Positions 25,776-36,736 are shown, counted from the first letter of the stretch. The stretch: 64,000 nt of DNA from Selaginella moellendorffii (GCF_000143415.4 NW_003314266.1:1198767-1262766); one strand, 5' to 3'. A program made the numbers and translations. The notes: generated by a model not told the origin, from the sequence alone.

Positions 25776-26738
25776 TGATCCTCTTCTTGGCCGAGGAGCT
25801 CCCGACCCTCTGGAGAGAAACTTCCAGCTGCAAAGGCCCCTTGCTTGGGAACATATGTGCCGGAACCACCAGGAAATCCATGGGCTGCCTGCTCTGCGAG
25901 AAAGTCTGTGCCACGCTCTCGAACAGCAGCCTCTTCTTCCCATTCTTGAGCTCCACCTGGTAGAGATACTCGTCCGGTGCCGCGGCTCCAAAGTAAGTCA
26001 CGTAGAGCGAGCTCCCGAGAGAATGCTTGTCCTGGTGGAGTAAGAAGCACAGCCCTTCAACCTTAAGCAGGAAGAACGCCGCCTCTGGCCCCGCGAGGAA
26101 GAGCGTGCACCGAGCTTCCCACGAGAAATCGTAGCGCGCCACCTGATGGGCCTCGACGATGTGCGCCAGGAGATCTCTGGTTGGAGCCGAGACGTTGCAG
26201 GGCTTGATCGGGCAGGCGCACGGCCGGAATTCGCAGCTCCTCTCGTGGATCGCCTTGTGGACGAACTTGGGCATGGCGCCGCAGCCGTGGTCCGCGAACT
26301 TGCAGCTCACGCTCAGCGTCTCGATGAGCTTCTCGATGGCCAGGCAGCGGATCGATCCCAGCGGCTTGGAGCACGTCGGGCACACGTCGCTGATCTTGGA
26401 GCGGCAGCTCTGGCAGGCGATGTGGCCGTTCGAGCACTGCGAGAGGGATATTTCACCGAGAATCAATGCCAAGAACATGGAAATCGATCGAATATCGGTA
26501 CCTGGAAGATCGGCGGGGTCAGGGATTCCATACACACGCTGCAATCGAGCGTATCCACATCCAGCGTCGCAAGAACAGCACCGTCCGCCATCGCCGTGCT
26601 CGCAGAGGCAGCCGGCGCCACAGGCGCCGAGGGAATGGACATCATCGGCATCGCCATTGCCATAGCAGACGTCTCCCCGTCGGGCGTCGAGATCCGCAAG
26701 CGCTTCGAGGCAATTGTCTGTGTGGAAAATCGCACCAT
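25753..26738 (-). CDS. SINA/SIAH-type RING E3 ubiquitin ligase
   Basis: Two exons on the minus strand: 26738-26502 and 26436-25753, 306 residues. The RING begins at about residue 66 with CSVCMESLTPPIFQ and continues over the exon join as CSNGHIACQSCRSKISDVCPTC. The SIAH-type double zinc finger follows (CKFADHGCGAM; H-x3-H and Cys spacing in HKAIHERSCEFRPCACP). The substrate-binding domain fills the rest. SINA proteins dimerise and transfer ubiquitin to bound targets. The region before the RING is low complexity and lacks the usual plant length (about 40-60 residues), so substrate class is open. The start at 26738 is the first ATG of the frame. The promoter is shared with the eS26 gene only 132 bp away. 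Confidence 0.93.
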
Positions 26739-26870
26739 TTCTAGGTCCAAAGGAAACGGACTAAAAATGAAGAACCCTAAATGCCAAGAATATACTCTTG
26801 CGAAGAGCCCTAGAGCTTTTGGGGAAGCCCTAGCCGCCGCATCAAAGAGCTAGCGCCAGCGCCTTGCATC
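26739..26870. promoter_or_regulatory. Very short divergent promoter between SINA and eS26
   Basis: 132 bp separate the start codons of two divergent genes. A telo-box-like AACCCTAAA sits at 26773-26781, as is common before plant ribosomal protein genes. Confidence 0.6.
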
Positions 26871-27445
26871 ATGACTGTCAAGCGGCGGAATGGCGGCCGC
26901 AACAAGCACGGCCGCGGCCATGTCGATCCAATCCGGTGCTCCAATTGTGGGCGCTGCGTCCCCAAGGTATGACATCTAGATCTCTCTTTGCCGGCGGAGC
27001 TGAGATTTCGCCTCCAGGACAAGGCCGTGAAGCGCTTCCTTGTCAGGAACATCGTGGAGCAGGCAGCGGTGCGCGATGTGCAAGACGCTTGCGTCTACGA
27101 ATGTAAGCAGCTCAATTTTTTTCTCTGGAGGCTTGTTTGATGACCAATGTCTTGGTTCTTGCAGCTTACACGCTCCCCAAGCTCTACGGGAAAATGCAGT
27201 ACTGCGTCTCCTGCGCGATCCACTCTCACGTCGTGCGCGTCCGATCGAGAGAGAAGAGAAGGGACCGAAACCCGCCAGTGCGACCCTTCCAGAGGCGCAA
27301 GGTTTGAAAGCCATAGATTTGGGAATTTCTTACGAGCGTTCTCTCGTGGTGTTTGTAGGAGGACTTTGTTCCTCGACCTGGTGGCCCTGGTGCTGCTGGA
27401 GGTCCTGGCGGTCCTGGAGCTCCGCGTCCACCACCGCCCCGATAA
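26871..27445 (+). CDS. RPS26: Cytosolic 40S ribosomal protein eS26
   Basis: Four exons: 26871-26966, 27018-27102, 27165-27301 and 27359-27445, 134 residues. It starts [18 protein letters not shown] and has the two Cys-x2-Cys pairs of the zinc site ([22 protein letters not shown]), then [12 protein letters not shown] and a Pro/Gly-rich tail ([13 protein letters not shown]) ending in Pro-Pro-Arg. eS26 lines the mRNA exit channel of the small subunit. Length and sequence match the plant family. It is divergent from SINA with a minimal gap. Confidence 0.97.
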
Positions 27446-27699
27446 ATCGGTCAGCACGAAAATTTGCTCCTCTTCCTTTCCGGCTAACGAAGAGAGAGTT
27501 ATCTTTTGTTTGGAATGGCTTTCTTAATCTCATATGGAAGTTTTTGTTGCTTGTGATCAATCGCTTGATTCTTCCAGCTTTGATGTGATCTGCGAAGATC
27601 TCATACCCTCTGGGTCTGAAATCTTCGCTCGCAAGTTTGGCGGCATGAGCAACACGATTTAAACCTTGTCACTCCTAGCCTTATGCTAAATCCCAATGC

Positions 27700-28018
27700 T
27701 TGCCGGGTCCGACGAATCCATCGACAGTGCCGAATCTAGAGTCGTGTAGACACACTCCACATCTGTGCCTGTTCCAACGCAGTCCATCTCAAAACTGGCC
27801 GGGAACCTTCATCCATTTGGGGTCTGGAGGATTTACTGACGGATTTGTGCTCGACGAATTCATCCTCGCTCTCGACTTTCCTGCAAAAACTCGTGCCTGG
27901 ATCGAATGGTTCTTTGATAATGGCAAAGGAAGATACAACGCATTCGAATGCTCAAACCCAATAGTAATCAAATGGCTGCTTACAGAGATAAAGACTTTAG
28001 AGCTTGAGAAACCTTTGT
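27700..28018 (-). pseudogene. Leftover 5' end of an EamA transporter copy
   Basis: This stretch matches 30640-30961 closely and the 5' part of the intact transporter at about 35810-36080. It keeps the block coding for the Cys-Val-Gly-Thr-Gly-Thr-Asp motif of exon 2 but joins directly to the tail of F-box copy A. It marks the edge of the repeated unit and does not encode a protein. Confidence 0.7.
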
Positions 28019-29164
28019 TTAAACAAGCTGGACACCATATCTTTCTCGATCTTCCTCGACCAAGAGCTGCTTCCACCCCCTATTACTCCATTCCATGAGT
28101 TTATACCACTTTGTTGGCTTGAGCAACGCGATGTAAACCTTGTCATTCACAGCCTTCATGCTAAAGATCACTACTGGAACATATGTCGGATCTCCCACCC
28201 ATGCTGTAGGTGGATCCTCCTGTGGATCATCGATTCTCAAGCACGCAAGCTCCTTGAGACTACTCTCCACCACTTCCAAAAGCCGGAGGAGCCCGCGCGT
28301 GGGATCATAGCGAGCAACTAAGAACCCATCCTGCCACTTCTCAAGCCTCATCTCTGACGTTGGTCTAGACTCCCCAGTAACAGCAGCGCCAAGCTCCACA
28401 ATGGTCTTGTACTCATCTTCTAGCTCATCGTACTTGACCACCCGGTTAGCTCTCAACCCGTACCATTCACCCCCGTGAGAAACTGGGCTGTTGACGAACT
28501 CCTGTGCCATGCAATCGACTTCCTCCCACCCATTGATGCTCGAGTCGAAGACCGACAAGAAGTGGAGCTCGATTCCAAGCAACGCAGTCGACATCATGGG
28601 CACAGCAAGCTTGAATCGTCTCGGGTCACTCTTGTCAATCGCTATGGCCATTCCACCATTGGGAGCATGTTGTAAGGATTCAAAGCTAGGCAAAGCCTTC
28701 ACCCGTCTGCTGAAGAGATCGCACACAAGCACCGTCCATATCCCCGATAACCTCCTCGTACTCCCAAACAGGAAGTAAGCGAGGTTGCTCTCGCGATCGT
28801 AGGCCATTTCGTTTTGATACTGAAGAGAACTAAAACCATCCTTGACAGTCTGCGCGGACGCAAATTCCATCACAAAGTCCAATGGCGTCGCCTTCAGTAA
28901 CACTTCCCCATCACGACTTCTTGGGAGAACAAAGAAGAGCTGGATCAATTCCTTGCCCTCGGGCTCTTCCAACTCGGACTCTGAACTTTCCGAGGAACTT
29001 CCTTCATTGAAAATTGTACACCCTTGGACTTGCCAAAACCCTGAGCGTAGTATGCTATGCACGCATGCTGCCCATTCCTTGGAAACTAACCTAGCATTGC
29101 CCAAATCCTCCATGGGAACCATCTCTAGAATTTCCCGAAGGAGTTGCCTAAACACCGCCTTCAT
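28019..29164 (-). CDS. F-box protein, tandem copy A
   Basis: A 381-residue intronless frame. The N-terminal F-box reads LLREILEMVPMEDLGNARLV, then SKEWAACVHS. The rest is a propeller-like region with repeated strands such as NLAYFLFGS, WTVLVCDLFSRRVKALPSF and FLVARYDPTRGLLRLLEVV. As an SCF substrate receptor it would recruit an unknown target for ubiquitination. Copies B and C at 31 and 33 kb are highly similar. Copy A has an acidic Ser/Glu insert near residue 55-70 missing from B and C. It lies tail to head with the transporter copy upstream on the same strand. Confidence 0.8.
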   Translation of the reverse strand: MKAVFRQLLREILEMVPMEDLGNARLVSKEWAACVHSILRSGFWQVQGCTIFNEGSSSESSESELEEPEGKELIQLFFVLPRSRDGEVLLKATPLDFVMEFASAQTVKDGFSSLQYQNEMAYDRESNLAYFLFGSTRRLSGIWTVLVCDLFSRRVKALPSFESLQHAPNGGMAIAIDKSDPRRFKLAVPMMSTALLGIELHFLSVFDSSINGWEEVDCMAQEFVNSPVSHGGEWYGLRANRVVKYDELEDEYKTIVELGAAVTGESRPTSEMRLEKWQDGFLVARYDPTRGLLRLLEVVESSLKELACLRIDDPQEDPPTAWVGDPTYVPVVIFSMKAVNDKVYIALLKPTKWYKLMEWSNRGWKQLLVEEDRERYGVQLV

Positions 29165-29289
29165 CGCCCCAAAAGCCCTGTTTTTGCCCTAAAATTTGGA
29201 AATTTTGCCTTACACTTTGGATATTTTAGGGCTGAAACCAAGATCTCCAAACCTATATTATTAATAGGAGCTACTTTTAAGGTTTTAAT

Positions 29290-30759
29290 CAAGAGTTTTG
29301 CTATTGTTTAATTTTCGACCCACTTACAAGATAAAAGTGTGATCGTAGCTCCCAAAATTTGAGCGCCATTGAGGCTTTCATCCAAAACAAGATATCTACA
29401 AACAAGAAGCTTTTAAATCATGGAAGAAATGCTCCACGCTTACTTAAAAAAAGCCGCAAACATTGGCGTGAGAAATGTCAAAGAACTCAGCTTCGTGAGG
29501 CTCCCTGCAGAACTCACACACTCAAAACTTTCAATCGTGCTAGAGTCGAAGAAAATCCTTCCTTTTCTCTCACCTTTGGTGGCGTTGTAGAAGAACACAC
29601 CATAGCTTATGGCACTAAAGACCGAGGTGTAAGCTAGAGAAGCCCAGTCACTAACCATGAGATCTTCCAAGTGACCATTCAAGGCGGGCTCGTTGTTAGA
29701 CGCTGCGAGGAGTAACAATGGCAAGCCACCAATTATCATATGCTGCGAGAAAAAACAAAACAGAGTTTTTCGAGCTTGAAAGTTTCATGGTTTGCGTACC
29801 CAGCCAGTTGCCATGATCGGATCCGAGAACTTGCACACCCAGCGAACCAAGAGCGTGCCAAGGGCCATGCTTTGAGCAGCGAGGAGCATGTACCACTCTC
29901 CGCTGCTCCAAAAACTGGAGGAGAATTCTATGCCACCACCGGAGGAAAGCAGTGCTCCCAAGGATTCAGCTGGAACCTGTGGCAAATTCCAGTGAGACGA
30001 TGCAAGAACTATGAAGCTTGTGATCACCTCCAGCAGCAAAAGTCCCGCTACGCCTAGAAGAAGTCCCAAAACTCCCAGAGGCTTGATCGTTTCGTTGAAC
30101 AGGATCGACGCGAGAATGGCTACTGTCAAAGGCTGCGAATCTATGATAACCTGCATGAATTCTAAGTGAGAAAAGAACGTAAAAATCCAGTTTTTGATTC
30201 TATGATCGCAAGAACTTACACTTCCAAGTCCAGCGCTTGTTTTCCCAAGTCCTGCTGCTAGGAATCCCTGGACAGTGTTCGAAGTGAATGAAACAAATCG
30301 AGGAGAAAACTCCGCAAACCTGGAAGCACGACGCATCGACGATGCTGAAGATGAGAATGTTAAGCCATGATACAGCCCCGACGGCTGCTTCCGGCCTCGC
30401 AAGCTCGCAAATCCGACTAGCAGCAATCCCGCCGGGACAAGCCGCGTCGATGCAACGAAGTAAGGTCCCGCCTTTGGAAGAACTCCTTTCATGGCCACCA
30501 TAGCCGTGCCCCAGAAAAAGAACGGAGATATCAGGAGGAGATTGTCTAGCAGCGCTGTGTCTAAAGCTCCCGAGCTCCCGGTTTGATCCATTCTCTTCTC
30601 GGCGCTGCTGAAAGCTTTGCCGCTGCTTGCTATGAATTCTGGACGAGACAGTGCCGCTGAATCTAAAGTCGCTCTCCAAGTCCGTGTAGACACACTCCAC
30701 ATCTGTGCCTGTTCCAACGCAGTCCATCTCCTCAAAACTGGCCGGGAACCTTCATCCAT
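29290..30759 (-). pseudogene. EamA transporter copy A, frameshifted and truncated
   Basis: It aligns with the intact gene at 34450-36220 along most of its length, including FFFWGTAMVAMKGVLPKAGP and the later exons. Three defects are visible. The frame changes after a Val-Ser-Ser-Arg segment near 30650. It changes again after the Gly-Leu-Tyr segment near 30360. The last exon lost about 20 bp near 29318, removing the end of the final helix. The first exon is absent because the copy joins unit B. I infer no functional product. Confidence 0.8.
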
Positions 30760-30961
30760 TTGGGGTCTGGAGGATTTACTGACGGATTTGTTCTCGACGA
30801 ATTCACCCTCGCTCTCGACTTTCTTGCAAAAACTCGTGCCTGGATCGAATGGTTCTTTGATAATGGCAAAGGAAGATACAACGCATTCGAATGCTCAAAC
30901 CCAATAGTAATCAAATGGCTGCTTACAGTGATAAAGACTTTAGAGCTTGAGAAACCTTTGT

Positions 30962-32059
30962 TTAAACAAGCTGGACACCATATCTTTCTCGATCTTCCTC
31001 GACCAAGAGCTGCTTCCACCCCCTATTACTCCATTCCATGAGTTTATACCACTTTGTTGGCTTGAGCAACGCGATGTAAACCTTGTCATTCACAGCCTTC
31101 ATGCTAAAGTTCACTACTGGAACATATGTCGGATCTCCCACCCATGCTGTAGGTGGATCCTCCTGTGGATCATCGATTCTCAAGCACGCAAGCTCCCTGA
31201 GACTACTCTCCACCACTTCCAAAAGCCGGAAGAGCCCGAGCGTGGGATCATAGCGAGCAACTAAGAACCCACCCTGCCACTTCTCAAGCCTCATCTCTGA
31301 CATTGGTCTAGACTCCCCAGTAACAGCAGCGCCAAGCTCCACAATGGTCTTGTACTCATCTTCTAGCTCATCGTACTTGACCACCCGGTTAGCTCTCAAC
31401 CCGTCCGTACCATTCACCCCCGTGAGAAACTGGGCCTCCCACCCATTGATGCTCGAGTCGAAGACCGACAAGAAGTGGAGTTCGATTCCAAACAAGGCAG
31501 CCGACATCATGGGCACAACAAGCTTGAATCGTCTCGGGTCACTCTTGTCAATCGCTATGGCCATTCCACCATTGGGAGAATGTTGTAAGGATTCAAAGCT
31601 AGGCAAAGCCTTCACCCGTCTGCTGAAGAGATCGCACACAAGCACCGTCCATATCCCCGATAACCCCCTTGTACTCCCAAACAGGAAGTAAGCGAGGTTG
31701 CTCTCGCAATCGTAGGCCATTGCGTTTTGATACTGAAGAGAACTAAAACCCTCCTTGACTGTCTGCGTGGATGCAAATTCCATCACAAAGTCCAATGGCA
31801 TTGCCTTCAGTAACACTTGCCCATCACAACTTCTTGGAAGAACAAAGAAGAGCTGGATCAATTCTTTGCCCTCGGGCTCTTCCTCCAAGGAACTTCCTTC
31901 ATTGAAACTTGTACACCTTTGGATTTGCCAAAACCCTGAGCATAATATACTATGCACACATGCTGCCCATTCCTTGGAAACTAAGCTCACATTGCCCAAA
32001 TCCTCCATGGAAACCATCTCTAGAATTTCCCGAAGGAGTTGCCTAAACACCGCCGTCAT
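30962..32059 (-). CDS. F-box protein, tandem copy B
   Basis: A 365-residue open frame, close to copy A. The F-box is kept (LLREILEMVSMEDLGNVSLV). Around residue 205 copy B lost part of the segment present in A and C (there: EEVDCMAQEFVNSPVSHGGE) and instead reads AQFLTGVNGTDG, which looks like a deletion with a short frameshifted stretch that returns to frame. This removes one propeller strand, so function may be impaired though the frame is open. The start at 32059 matches the copy A start. Confidence 0.68.
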   Translation of the reverse strand: MTAVFRQLLREILEMVSMEDLGNVSLVSKEWAACVHSILCSGFWQIQRCTSFNEGSSLEEEPEGKELIQLFFVLPRSCDGQVLLKAMPLDFVMEFASTQTVKEGFSSLQYQNAMAYDCESNLAYFLFGSTRGLSGIWTVLVCDLFSRRVKALPSFESLQHSPNGGMAIAIDKSDPRRFKLVVPMMSAALFGIELHFLSVFDSSINGWEAQFLTGVNGTDGLRANRVVKYDELEDEYKTIVELGAAVTGESRPMSEMRLEKWQGGFLVARYDPTLGLFRLLEVVESSLRELACLRIDDPQEDPPTAWVGDPTYVPVVNFSMKAVNDKVYIALLKPTKWYKLMEWSNRGWKQLLVEEDRERYGVQLV

Positions 32060-32142
32060 CGCCCCAAAAACCCTAGAATATTTTAGGGCTGAAACCATAT
32101 TAATAGGAGCTACTTTTGAGGCTTTAATCGAGAATTTTGCTA

Positions 32143-33022
32143 TTGTTTAATTTTCGACTCAGGGGCCTTGCATTTACAAGATAAATTCCAGCAAGTGTGA
32201 TCGTAGCTCCCAAAATTTGAGCGCCATTGAGGCTTTCATCCAAAACAAGATATCTACAAACAAGAAGCTTTTAAATCATGGAAGAAATGCTCCACGCTTA
32301 CCCAAAAAAAGCCGCAAACATTGGTGTGAGAAATGTCAAAGAACTGAGGCTCCCTGCAGAACTCACAAACTCGAAACTTTCAATCGCGCTAGAGTCGAAG
32401 AAAATCCTTCCTTTTCTCTCACCTTTGGTGGCGTTGTAGAAGAACACACCATAGCTTATAGCACTCCCAAAGATCGAGGTGTAAGCTAGAGAAGCCCAGT
32501 CACTAACCATGAGATCTTCCAAGTGACCATTCAAGGCGGGCTCGCTGTTAGACGCTGCGAGGAGTAACAATGGCAAGCCACCAATTATCATATGCTGCAA
32601 GAAAAAACAAAACAGAGTTTTTCGAGCTTGAAAGTTCCATGGTTTGCGTACGCAGCCAGTTGCCATGATCGGATCCGAGAACTTGCACACCCAGCGAACC
32701 AAGAGCGTGCCAAGGGCCATGCTTTGAGCAGCAAGGAGGATGTACCGCTCCATTGCTTTCCTCCGGTGATGACATAGAATTCTCCTCCAGTTTTTGGAGC
32801 AGTGGACTCCCAAGGATTCAGCTGGATGCTGCTGGAGGTGATCAAAAGCTTCATAGTTCTTGCATCGTCTCACTGGAATTTGCCACAGGTGAAGCCCCGC
32901 TTTGCCTAGAAGAAATCCCAAAACTCCTAGAGGCCTGATCGTTGCGTTGAAGAGGATCGACGCGAGAATGGCTACTGTCAAAGGCTGCGAATCTATGATA
33001 GTCTGCATGAATTTTCTAGGAA
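32143..33022 (-). pseudogene. EamA transporter copy B, 5'-truncated with two micro-inversions
   Basis: It holds only the second half of the transporter, from about IIDSQPLTVAILAS to the end. The first four helices are missing. Positions about 32754-32803 and 32824-32890 are reverse-complemented relative to the intact copy at 34972-35215, destroying a coding segment and flipping an entire intron. A 9-bp in-frame deletion removes Thr-Lys-Leu near 32344. The 3' end differs from the intact copy by a small indel. It is a relic. Confidence 0.85.
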
Positions 33023-33201
33023 GTAGAAATCCAGCTTTTGATCTTATGATCTCAAAAACCTACACTTCCAAGTCCTTTTCCCAAGTAGAATGAAACAACC
33101 TGTCAAAACTAATTCTAGGAGTTATCATAAGACTATAGTTTTACATGGCGTGCATTATAACATGAGGCATCGAAATGCAATGAGTTCTCTCTTTTTTCTT
33201 C

Positions 33202-34326
33202 CTATGGACGCAAGAGATCGCATAGAGGGCCAGGTCTCGAAAAGAAAACTACTTTTTTTTTAAAACCTTTGTTTAAACAATGGACAGCATATCTTCCTTC
33301 AGCTTCCTCGACCAAGAGCTGCTTCCACTCCCCATTACTCCATTCCATGAGTTTATACCACTCTGTTGTGAGCAATGCGATATAAACCTTGTCATTCATA
33401 GTTTTCATGCTAAATTCCAGATCTGTCGACGGTGGATCCTCATGTGGATCATCGATTCTCAAGCACGCAAGCTCCTTGAAACTACTCTCCACCACTTCCA
33501 AAAGCCGGAGGAGCCCGCTCGTGGGATCATAGCGAGCAACTAAGAACCCATCCTGCCACTTCTCAAGCCTCATCTCTGACGGTGGTCTAGACTCCCCAGT
33601 AACAGCAGCGCCAAGCTCCACAATGATCTTGTACTTCTCACCTTCTAGCCCATCGTACTTGACCACCCGCTTACGTCTCAACCCGTACCATTCACCCCCG
33701 TGAGAAACTGGGCTGTTAACGAAATCCTGTGCCATGCGATCGACTTCCTCCCACCCATTGATGCTCGAGTCGAAGACCGACAAGAAGTGGGATTCGAATC
33801 CATGCAACACAGACGACATCATGGGCACAACAAGCTTGTATCGTCTCGCGTCACTCTTGTCAATCACTATGGCCATTCCACCCTTGGGATCATGTCCCAA
33901 GGATTGAAAGCTAGGCAAAGCCTTCACCTGTCTGTTGAAGAGATCGCACACAAGCACCGTCCATAGCGTCCTGAACCTGTGCGTACTCACAAACAGGAAG
34001 TAAGCGAGGTTGCTCTTGTGATCGTAGGCCATATTGCCTTCATAAGCAAGAGGATCAAATCCCTCCTCAACACTCTGCGTGGACGCAAATTCCACCACAA
34101 AGTCCAGCGGCATCGCCTTCAGTAACACTTCCCGATCATGACTTCTTGGGAGAACATAGAAGAGCTGCTTCAACTCCTTGAGCCGGGGCTTCTCCAAGGA
34201 ACTTCCCTCACTGAAAATTATACACCTTTCGACTTGCCAAAAGCCTGAGCGTAGAATGCTATGCACACATGCTGCCCATTCCTTTGAAACTAACCTTACA
34301 CTGCCCAAATCTTCCATGGGAACCAT
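33202..34326 (-). CDS. F-box protein, tandem copy C
   Basis: A 374-residue open frame. Relative to copies A and B the first 14 codons are lost: a deletion of about 10 bp after an ATG at about 34356 shifts that start out of frame. Translation would have to begin at 34326 (MVPMEDLGSVRLVSKEW), which trims the first F-box helix. At the other end, loss of the ancestral stop adds about 25 residues (HCLNKGFKKKVVFF and onward). The propeller part is intact and includes the full EEVDRMAQDFVNSPVSHGGE block. Function is uncertain because the F-box is shortened. Confidence 0.62.
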   Translation of the reverse strand: MVPMEDLGSVRLVSKEWAACVHSILRSGFWQVERCIIFSEGSSLEKPRLKELKQLFYVLPRSHDREVLLKAMPLDFVVEFASTQSVEEGFDPLAYEGNMAYDHKSNLAYFLFVSTHRFRTLWTVLVCDLFNRQVKALPSFQSLGHDPKGGMAIVIDKSDARRYKLVVPMMSSVLHGFESHFLSVFDSSINGWEEVDRMAQDFVNSPVSHGGEWYGLRRKRVVKYDGLEGEKYKIIVELGAAVTGESRPPSEMRLEKWQDGFLVARYDPTSGLLRLLEVVESSFKELACLRIDDPHEDPPSTDLEFSMKTMNDKVYIALLTTEWYKLMEWSNGEWKQLLVEEAEGRYAVHCLNKGFKKKVVFFSRPGPLCDLLRP

Positions 34327-34449
34327 CTCTAAAATTTCCTGAAGGAGTTGTCCTTCATCGCCCCAAAACCCTTCATATTTTAAGGATATTTTAGGGCTGA
34401 AACCACAGATATATACTCTGTTGGATTAAGGCTTTAATCAAGAATTTTG

Positions 34450-36220
34450 CTATTGTTTAATTTTCGACTCAGGGGGCCTTGCATTTACAAGATAAATACC
34501 AGCGAGTGTGATCGTAGCTCCCAAAATTTGAGCGCCATTGAGGCTTTCATCCAAAACAAGATATCTACAAACAAGAAGCTTTTAAATCATGGAAAAAATG
34601 CTCCACGCTTACCCAAAAAAAGCTGCAAACATTGGTGTGAGAAATGTCAAAGAACTCAGCTTCGTGAGGCTCCCTGCAGAACTCACAAACTCAAAACTTT
34701 CAATCGCGCTAGAGTCGAAGAAAATCCTTCCTTTTCTCTCACCTTTGGTGGCGTTGTAGAAGAACACACCATAGCTTATAGCACTCCCAAAGATCGAGGT
34801 GTAAGCTAGAGAAGCCCAGTCACTAACCATGAGATCTTCCAAGTGACCATTCAAGGCGGGCTCGTTGTTAGACGCTGCGAGGAGCAACAATGGCAAGCCA
34901 CCAATTATCATATGCTGCGAGAAAAAACAAAACAGAGTTTTTCGAGCTTGAAAGTTTCATGGTTTGCGTACCCAGCCAGTTGCCATGATCGGATCCGAGA
35001 ACTTGCACACCCAGCGAACCAAGAGCGTGCCAAGGGCCATGCTTTGAGCAGCGAGGAGCATGTACCACTCTCCGCTGCTCCAAAAACTGGAGGAGAATTC
35101 TATGCCACCACCGGAGGAAAGCAGTGCTCCCAAGGATTCAGCTGGAACCTGTGGCAAATTCCAGTGAGACGATGCAAGAACTATGAAGCTTGTGATCACC
35201 TCCAGCAGCAAAAGCCCCGCTACACCTAGAAGAAGTCCCAAAGCTCCAAGAGGCTTGATCGTTTCGTTGAACAGGATCGACGCGAGAATGGCTACTGTCA
35301 AAGGCTGCGAATCTATGATAACCTGCATGAATTCTAAGTGAGAAAAGAACGTAAAAATCCAGTTTTTGATTCTATGATCGCAAGAACTTAACACTTCCAA
35401 GTCCAGCGCTTGTTTTCCCAAGTCCTGCTGCTAGGAATCCCTGGACAGTGTTCGAAGTGAATGAAACAAATCGAGGAGAAAACTCCGCAAACCTGGAAGC
35501 ACGACGCATCGACGATGCTGAAGACGAGAATGCTAAGCCATGCATACAGCCCCGACGGCTGCTTCCGGCCTCGCAAGCTCGCAAATCCGACTAGCAGCAA
35601 TCCAGCCGGGACAAGCCGCGTCGATGCAACGAAGTAAGGTCCGGCCTTTGGAAGAACTCCTTTCATGGCCACCATAGCCGTGCCCCAGAAAAAGAACGGC
35701 GATATCAGGAGGAGATTGTCTAGCAGCACTGTGTTTAAAGCTCCCGAGCTCCCGGTTTGATCCGTTCTCTTCTCGGCGCTGCTGAAATCTTTGCTGCTGC
35801 TCGCTGGGTCCGATGAATCGATCGCTCTGGACGAGACAGTGCCGCCGAATCTAAAGTCGCTCTCCAAGTCCCTGTAGACACACTCCACATCTGTGCCTGT
35901 TCCAACGCAGTCCATCTCCTCAAAACTGGTCGGGATTTTTCTCCCATTTTCGAGCAGCTCGGGTTTGCCGACGAATTTGGTCTCGACGATTTCAGCTTCG
36001 CTCTCGACTTTCTTGCAAAACACTCGAAACTCGTGTCTGGATCGTATGATTCTTTGATGGTGGCACTGATCCAAGCAAGATATAACGCATTCATCTCAAA
36101 CCCAGATGGAAAATCTCTTACCGGGAAGAAAGCTCTCCCGAGAAGGGAGCTCGCATCCTTGACAGGCAGCCGAATTCCTCTGTGAATCCTGGAAGCGCCC
36201 AAATGGCTCGAGGCAGCCAT
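34450..36220 (-). CDS. Chloroplast EamA/DMT-family transporter (WAT1-related, At3g02690-like), intact copy C
   Basis: Eight exons on the minus strand: 36220-36122, 36029-35493, 35440-35393, 35322-35200, 35148-34972, 34914-34743, 34673-34613 and 34564-34450, 443 residues. The first exon gives a Ser/Arg-rich transit peptide. Ten hydrophobic helices follow, with family blocks DCVGTGTDVEC, LISPFFFWGTAMVAMKGVLP, SAGLGS+VIIDSQPLTV, SGEWYMLLAAQSMA, RWVCKFSDPIMATGWHM and SLTKLSSLTFLTPMF. The family exports small metabolites; the substrate is unknown. At exon 3 the donor reads GT-TAAG where copy A has GT-AAGT, so splicing may be weaker. The second acceptor (near 36030) is chosen by frame and less certain. 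A telo-box-like motif is at 36290-36299. Confidence 0.85.
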
Positions 36221-36736
36221 AGCTGCCACGATACACGATACCTCGGATCAAATGCCGCCGTTGGATCTTCATTTTGAATGAATCTCCGTAAACCCTAAGA
36301 GAAATCTTCGCTTGCCACGATCGAACCCGCGACCTCGAACAGCCTTGCCACGTGGCAGCTTCCTTCTTCTTCTTTTTTTCCAGTATAAAGCAAGTATTTC
36401 GAAAGCCCTAACAGACAGGTCAGGTAGCGCAAAAATCTGCGCGTTGCTTCTTTGCTCCTCTTCTACGATCGCGGCGCTAGGTCGATTCTTTGATTCTCTC
36501 AGTGATCAGCATTGCAGTCAATCAGCGCCGGATTCTATGAAATCGCCATCAGCGAATGCGAGATGAGAAGGACATGCGACGTTCGTGATCGGTGTCGCCA
36601 TGTCCGGCACGGTTCTTGCAGTACAGGAGCCCTCTCCAGTTCTAGGGCAGCTTTCTCGAAATGCACAGTGAGTTCTCTCTTCTTTTTTCTCCCTTGTTCT
36701 TTGGCTTCTTTGTTTTCTTCTCATTGCTGTGGAAAA

